Below, piece after piece: positions 60,556 through 64,000 of a stretch of DNA of 64,000 nt. The notes under the pieces are model-generated. The model was given only the letters and a program-made list of their open reading frames with translations, made no database searches and was not told the origin of the DNA. Origin of the DNA: Tepidimonas alkaliphilus (lineage in GTDB: Bacteria; Pseudomonadota; Gammaproteobacteria; Burkholderiales; Burkholderiaceae_C); contig NZ_VJNB01000002.1 in NCBI RefSeq assembly GCF_007556595.1, forward strand, positions 248,001-312,000, written 5' to 3'. Every line of letters begins with the position of its first letter. Within the stretch, counting starts at the first letter, position 1. A program made the translations under genes and the position numbers.

Positions 60556-61577
60556 GCCGCAATGGTAGCGAAGTGGTCGAAGCCGGCCAGCCGCACTCCC
60601 TCCGGCAGCGGGTATGGGCGCCCCTGGGTGTCGAGCAGGCGCACGCGGCCGGCGCCGTCGGCCAGCGGATGCTCGGCGGGCTCGCCTGGCACGATGCGCC
60701 CGATGCACGCCACCGGCGTGGCCGCGCGGGCGGCGGCGGCTTGCACGGCGTCGCGGCGCGCCGCTGGGGCGGTAAAGACGAGCTCGTAGTCGTCGCCGCC
60801 GGCCAGCACAAACGACAGGGCCAGCGCCGGCGGCAGATCGCGCACCGCCGGCGGCGTCGCCTCGCGCAGCAGCGCCTCCACGTCCAGTTCGGCAGCCACG
60901 CCGCTGGAGGCCAGGATATGCCCGAGGTCGGCCAGCAGCCCGTCGCTAACATCGGCGGCGGCGTGCGCCAGGCCCGCCAGCGCCTGCCCTAGCGCCACCC
61001 TCGGCGTCGGACGCAGCAGCTGCGCGCGCGCCGCCTCGGCCTGTGCCCCGGACATGGCCAGCTCCCCGCGCAGCAGCGCCAGCCCCAGCCGCGCCAGGCC
61101 CAGCGCGCCGCTGACCCAAACGTCGTCGCCGACGCGCGCCGCGTCGCGCCGCAGCGCCCGCTGCGGCGCGACCTCGCCGAACACCGTCAGCGCCAGCGTC
61201 AACGGGCCGGCGGTGGTGTCGCCGCCCACCAGCGCGCAGCCGTGCGCGTCGGCCAGCGTCAGCATCCCCTCGGCCAGCGCGCGCAGCCACGCCTCATCAA
61301 CGCGCGGCAGCGCCAGCGCCAGCGTGAAGGCCAGCGGCCGCGCCCCCATGGCCGCCAGGTCGCTCAGGTTCACCGCCAGCGCCTTGTGGCCCAGCGCCTG
61401 CGGCTCGACGTCCGGCAAAAAGTGCCGCCCTTGCACCAGCATGTCGCTGCTGACCGCCAGCACGCAGCCTGGCGAGGACGCCAGCAGCGCCGCGTCGTCG
61501 CCGTTGCCCAGCCACACCCCAGGAGTTGCGCCGGTGGCGCGCCAAAACACGCGGCGGATGAGTTCAAATTCGCCCAT
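60552..61577 (-). CDS. thiL: Thiamine-monophosphate kinase
   Basis: This 341-residue enzyme phosphorylates thiamine monophosphate to the diphosphate. 'GEFELIRRVF' at the start, 'GNGDDAALL', 'VSSDMLVQGRHFLPDVEP', 'LAVNLSDLAAMGARPLAFTL', 'LVGGDTTAGPLTLALTVFG' and 'DVSDGLLADLGHI' are typical. A CACAAT hexamer lies 6 nt before ATG 61577, with no ribosome binding site. It heads a four-gene operon (thiL-nudix-pgpA-pncC). Confidence 0.95.
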   Translation of the reverse strand: MGEFELIRRVFWRATGATPGVWLGNGDDAALLASSPGCVLAVSSDMLVQGRHFLPDVEPQALGHKALAVNLSDLAAMGARPLAFTLALALPRVDEAWLRALAEGMLTLADAHGCALVGGDTTAGPLTLALTVFGEVAPQRALRRDAARVGDDVWVSGALGLARLGLALLRGELAMSGAQAEAARAQLLRPTPRVALGQALAGLAHAAADVSDGLLADLGHILASSGVAAELDVEALLREATPPAVRDLPPALALSFVLAGGDDYELVFTAPAARRDAVQAAAARAATPVACIGRIVPGEPAEHPLADGAGRVRLLDTQGRPYPLPEGVRLAGFDHFATIAA

Positions 61578-61731
61578 GGGTGGATTGTGATGCCCGGCGC
61601 GGCGGCGCGCGCAAATCCAAAATGCATGACGCAAGATGCGCGGACGCACGTTTTGCCTGACAATACGGCGGATGTAACCCAGTTACGGCGCCGCTTGCGC
61701 GTCGCGTTCGTTGGCCACTTTCCCCACCGCC

Positions 61732-62409
61732 ATGCCTCAGTATCGCATCGCCCCCTCCATTCTCTCGGCTGACTTTGCCCGCCTCGGCGAAGAAGTGCGC
61801 GCCGTCATCGCCGCCGGCGCCGACTGGATCCACTTCGACGTGATGGACAACCACTACGTGCCGAACCTGACGATCGGCCCGGCGGTGGCGCAGGCGCTCA
61901 AGCCGCATTGCAAGACGCCCGACGGGCGCCCGGTGCCGCTGGACGTGCACCTGATGGTGCAGCCGGTGGATGCGTTGGCGCAAATGTTCGCCGACGCCGG
62001 GGCCGACCTGATCAGCTTCCACCCGGATGCCAGCATCCATGTGCATCGCAGCATCCAGGCCATCAAGGCGCGCGGCTGCCAGGTGGGGCTGGTGTTCAAC
62101 CCCGCCACGCCGCTGGACGTGCTGGACTGGGTGATCGACGACCTTGACCTCATTTTGATCATGAGCGTCAACCCGGGCTTCGGCGGGCAGTCGTTCATCG
62201 ACAGCGCGCTGCGCAAGGTCGAGCAGGCGCGCCGCCGCATCGACGCCTGCGGCAAGGACATCCGGCTGGAAGTGGACGGCGGCATCAAGGCCGACAACAT
62301 CCGCCGCGTGGCCGACGCCGGCGCCGATACCTTCGTCGCCGGCAGCGCCATCTTTGGCAAGCCCGACTACAAGGCTGTCATCGACCAAATGCGCGCGGCG
62401 TTAGCTTGA
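61732..62409 (+). CDS. rpe: Ribulose-phosphate 3-epimerase
   Basis: This 225-residue TIM-barrel enzyme interconverts ribulose 5-phosphate and xylulose 5-phosphate. '[17 protein letters not shown]', '[17 protein letters not shown]', 'LDVHLMV', '[14 protein letters not shown]' and '[11 protein letters not shown]' carry the metal and acid-base residues. ATG 61732 is the start. A GTAAC-N3-GTTAC palindrome (61674-61686) lies upstream in the 154-nt gap shared with thiL. Confidence 0.96.
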   Translation: MPQYRIAPSILSADFARLGEEVRAVIAAGADWIHFDVMDNHYVPNLTIGPAVAQALKPHCKTPDGRPVPLDVHLMVQPVDALAQMFADAGADLISFHPDASIHVHRSIQAIKARGCQVGLVFNPATPLDVLDWVIDDLDLILIMSVNPGFGGQSFIDSALRKVEQARRRIDACGKDIRLEVDGGIKADNIRRVADAGADTFVAGSAIFGKPDYKAVIDQMRAALA

Positions 62410-62432
62410 GGCGCCCAACCTGCGTTTCGTCA

Positions 62433-62457
62433 CCGCCGTGACGCACGGTGGGGTTTT
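62433..62457 (+). terminator. Intrinsic terminator after rpe
   Basis: CCGCCGTG/CACGGTGG (8 bp with one G-T pair, ACG loop, 62433-62451) is followed by GGTTTT. It lies 24 nt after the rpe stop. Confidence 0.65.
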
Positions 62458-62497
62458 CTCGCGTGCGACGGGGGTGGACTTTGCCGATACTACGGGC

Positions 62498-64000
62498 ATG
62501 CGCAAGGATGCCTTCTACCCAGCGGTGGCGTTGCTGCAGCGGCTGTCGATGCCCGCCAAGATGCTGGGTATGGCCGCCATGGTGGTGCTGCCGCTGCTGT
62601 TGGTGGCTTGGCTGCTGGTGGCGGACAACTGGCGCGCCTTGCAGGCCACCCGCGCCGCGCAGCAGGGGCTGGCAGCGATGCAAACGGTGCAGCAATTGGC
62701 CCACGCGCTGCAGGACTGGCGCGACGCCGCCGACGTGGCCGCTGCCGGGATTGCGGAGCGACAGGCCGAGCAGCAGCGCGCCGCCGCGCGCGTGCAAGAA
62801 GCGATCCGCACGCTGGAAACGCAACTGCAGCAACACCCGCAGTGGAACACGACCGGCATGTGGAATCCGCTGCGCGAGCAGCTTGCCGCCCTGCTGCAAG
62901 ACGCGCAGCGCCCGCCGCCGGCGCGCCATGCCGCGGCTACGCAGGTGCTGGCGCGGCTGCAGCGCTTAAGCGGCTGGATCGGTGATGCCAGCGGGGTGCT
63001 GCGCGACCCCGATCCGCAAGTGGCCCACCGGGCTGCCTTGGCGCTGGAGGGGCTGCCGCCGCTGCGCGAGCTGGCCAGTTTGCTGCGCGGGCGCGCCAGC
63101 GCCATGCTGGCGCACCCGGATGCGATGACCGACTCGGTCATCATCTCCAACATGGTGCGGCAAGCTGCCGCGGCTGATCAAATCGAGGGGCTGCTGCCGG
63201 CGCTGCAAGAGCGCATCGAGGCGCTGCAGCGTCGCGGCGGGGCGGCGCCGCAAAACTGGGCCGACTTTCGCAGCGCCACCGACGAGCTGGTGCGCAGCAC
63301 CGCCACGCACCTCAAAACCGCGGCCATGACCGTCACCAGCGCCGATTACTACGCCCAGGCCAGCCGCGCCATCGAGGCCACGGCGGCCCTGGAGCAGGAG
63401 CTGGCCGCAGCCATCGAGGCGAATTGGCTGCAGCGCCTGGCAGCCCTGCAAGGCGAAACAGCTCTGGTGGCCGCAGGCTGCGCGCTGGCGCTGGTGCTGC
63501 TGACCTACGGCATGGTGGCGTTTTACCGCGCCACCGTGGGGGGCTTACGGCACCTCAATGAGGCCATCGACCGCGCCGCCGAAGGCGACTTGACCACCGA
63601 CGCGGTGTTGCCGGGGCGCGACGAAATGGCCGACATGAGCCAGCGCCTGCACCACATGCTGCAAGCGCTCTCAGAGCTGGTGGCCGACGTGCGCAGCGCC
63701 GCGGCGGTGCTGGGCCACGTTGGAGTGCAGTTGGTGCAAGACAGCCAGCAGCTGGCCGAGCGCACGCAGAGCCAGGCCGCCAGCCTGGAGCAGGCCACCA
63801 GCAACGTGCGCTCAGTGGCCGAGACGGTGCAAGCCAACGCGGAAAGCGCGCAGGACATCCGGCGCCTGACCAGCGAGCTCAACCGCGAAACCGAGCGCGC
63901 CAGCGAGCTGATGCAGCACACGGTGGGCGGGCTGGGCTCGCTGCAGGCCACCTCGCAGCGCATGACCGAGATCATCGGCACCATCGATGGCATCGCATTC
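62498..64000 (+). CDS. Methyl-accepting chemotaxis protein, 3' end outside the window
   Basis: The frame from ATG 62498 runs to the window end (501 codons) without a stop. It has a first membrane helix (about residues 22-44), a long helical periplasmic region (about residues 45-305), a second helix (about 325-345), a HAMP domain ('LRHLNEAIDRAAEGDLTTDA') and the first half of the signalling domain, ending at '[13 protein letters not shown]', identical in part to the hairpin of the chemoreceptor at 51131-52789. The ligand is unknown. GATACT lies 6 nt before ATG; an overlapping GCCGATAC resembles a sigma-28 -10 without a matching -35. Confidence 0.92.
   Translation, partial: MRKDAFYPAVALLQRLSMPAKMLGMAAMVVLPLLLVAWLLVADNWRALQATRAAQQGLAAMQTVQQLAHALQDWRDAADVAAAGIAERQAEQQRAAARVQEAIRTLETQLQQHPQWNTTGMWNPLREQLAALLQDAQRPPPARHAAATQVLARLQRLSGWIGDASGVLRDPDPQVAHRAALALEGLPPLRELASLLRGRASAMLAHPDAMTDSVIISNMVRQAAAADQIEGLLPALQERIEALQRRGGAAPQNWADFRSATDELVRSTATHLKTAAMTVTSADYYAQASRAIEATAALEQELAAAIEANWLQRLAALQGETALVAAGCALALVLLTYGMVAFYRATVGGLRHLNEAIDRAAEGDLTTDAVLPGRDEMADMSQRLHHMLQALSELVADVRSAAAVLGHVGVQLVQDSQQLAERTQSQAASLEQATSNVRSVAETVQANAESAQDIRRLTSELNRETERASELMQHTVGGLGSLQATSQRMTEIIGTIDGIAF

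Noticed and set aside
62483-62490. GCCGATAC before the last chemoreceptor, similar to a sigma-28 -10
   Set aside because: No TAAA-like -35 is present at the expected distance, so a flagellar promoter cannot be claimed.

Overview
The window looks like a compact, high-GC chromosome segment of a betaproteobacterium, most likely Burkholderiales and close to Comamonadaceae. The gene content and neighbourhoods are typical of that group: ybeD-lipB-lipA, a complete atpIBEFHAGDC operon, thiL with pgpA and pncC, and murU next to pepP. The genus cannot be fixed from the sequence alone. Genes are packed tightly, with many 4 to 11 nt start/stop overlaps. I saw no insertion sequence, prophage or CRISPR array. 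One tRNA gene is present, tRNA-Arg(CCG). GC-rich shadow frames are abundant and were left out.

Layout. 1-7.8 kb: a partial HDOD protein, a flagellar stator pair (PomA/PomB type), topoisomerase III, biotin ligase and a SPOR-like protein. 7.7-13.8 kb: a four-gene, translationally coupled DNA repair cassette (MBL-fold exonuclease, ATP-dependent DNA ligase, Lhr-type helicase, PdeM-type phosphoesterase). 13.9-20.7 kb: an AIM24-family protein, threonine ammonia-lyase, a PuuA-type glutamine synthetase homologue, a small YjfB-like motility protein, the tRNA, a cytochrome c5, type II dehydroquinase, a conserved hypothetical protein and a YheT hydrolase. 20.7-28.2 kb: the whole F1Fo ATP synthase operon with a good -10 box upstream. 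28.2-32.9 kb: lipoate synthesis (DUF493, LipB, LipA), LplT and alanine racemase. 32.9-39.6 kb: a transport block (RND adaptor and pump, DUF2892 protein, SLAC1/TehA-like channel, TSUP permease). 39.6-44.9 kb: an unknown small protein, a candidate non-coding RNA ending in a strong terminator, a stand-alone flagellar rod-type protein, UraA, a flavin reductase, DadA and ArgP. 44.9-52.8 kb: an HD-GYP protein, a metallophosphoesterase, a LysR regulator with a clear operator, two small membrane proteins, MurU, PepP and a chemoreceptor. 52.9-64 kb: a GDSL lipoprotein, a Lon-like protease, an EF-hand protein, a YecA/SEC-C protein, thiL-nudix-pgpA-pncC, Rpe and the first 501 codons of a second chemoreceptor.

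The organism appears motile (stator, rod-type protein, YjfB-like protein, two chemoreceptors). It respires with a proton-type ATP synthase and a membrane-anchored c-type cytochrome. Two FNR/Anr-like boxes (48851-48864 and 52903-52916) suggest oxygen control of some genes. Least explained are the structured RNA near 40.0-40.1 kb, a 44-residue membrane protein beside an FNR-like box, the transport block at 33-39.6 kb, and a recurring arrangement in which a -10-like hexamer lies 6-7 nt before the start codon, as expected for leaderless mRNAs.
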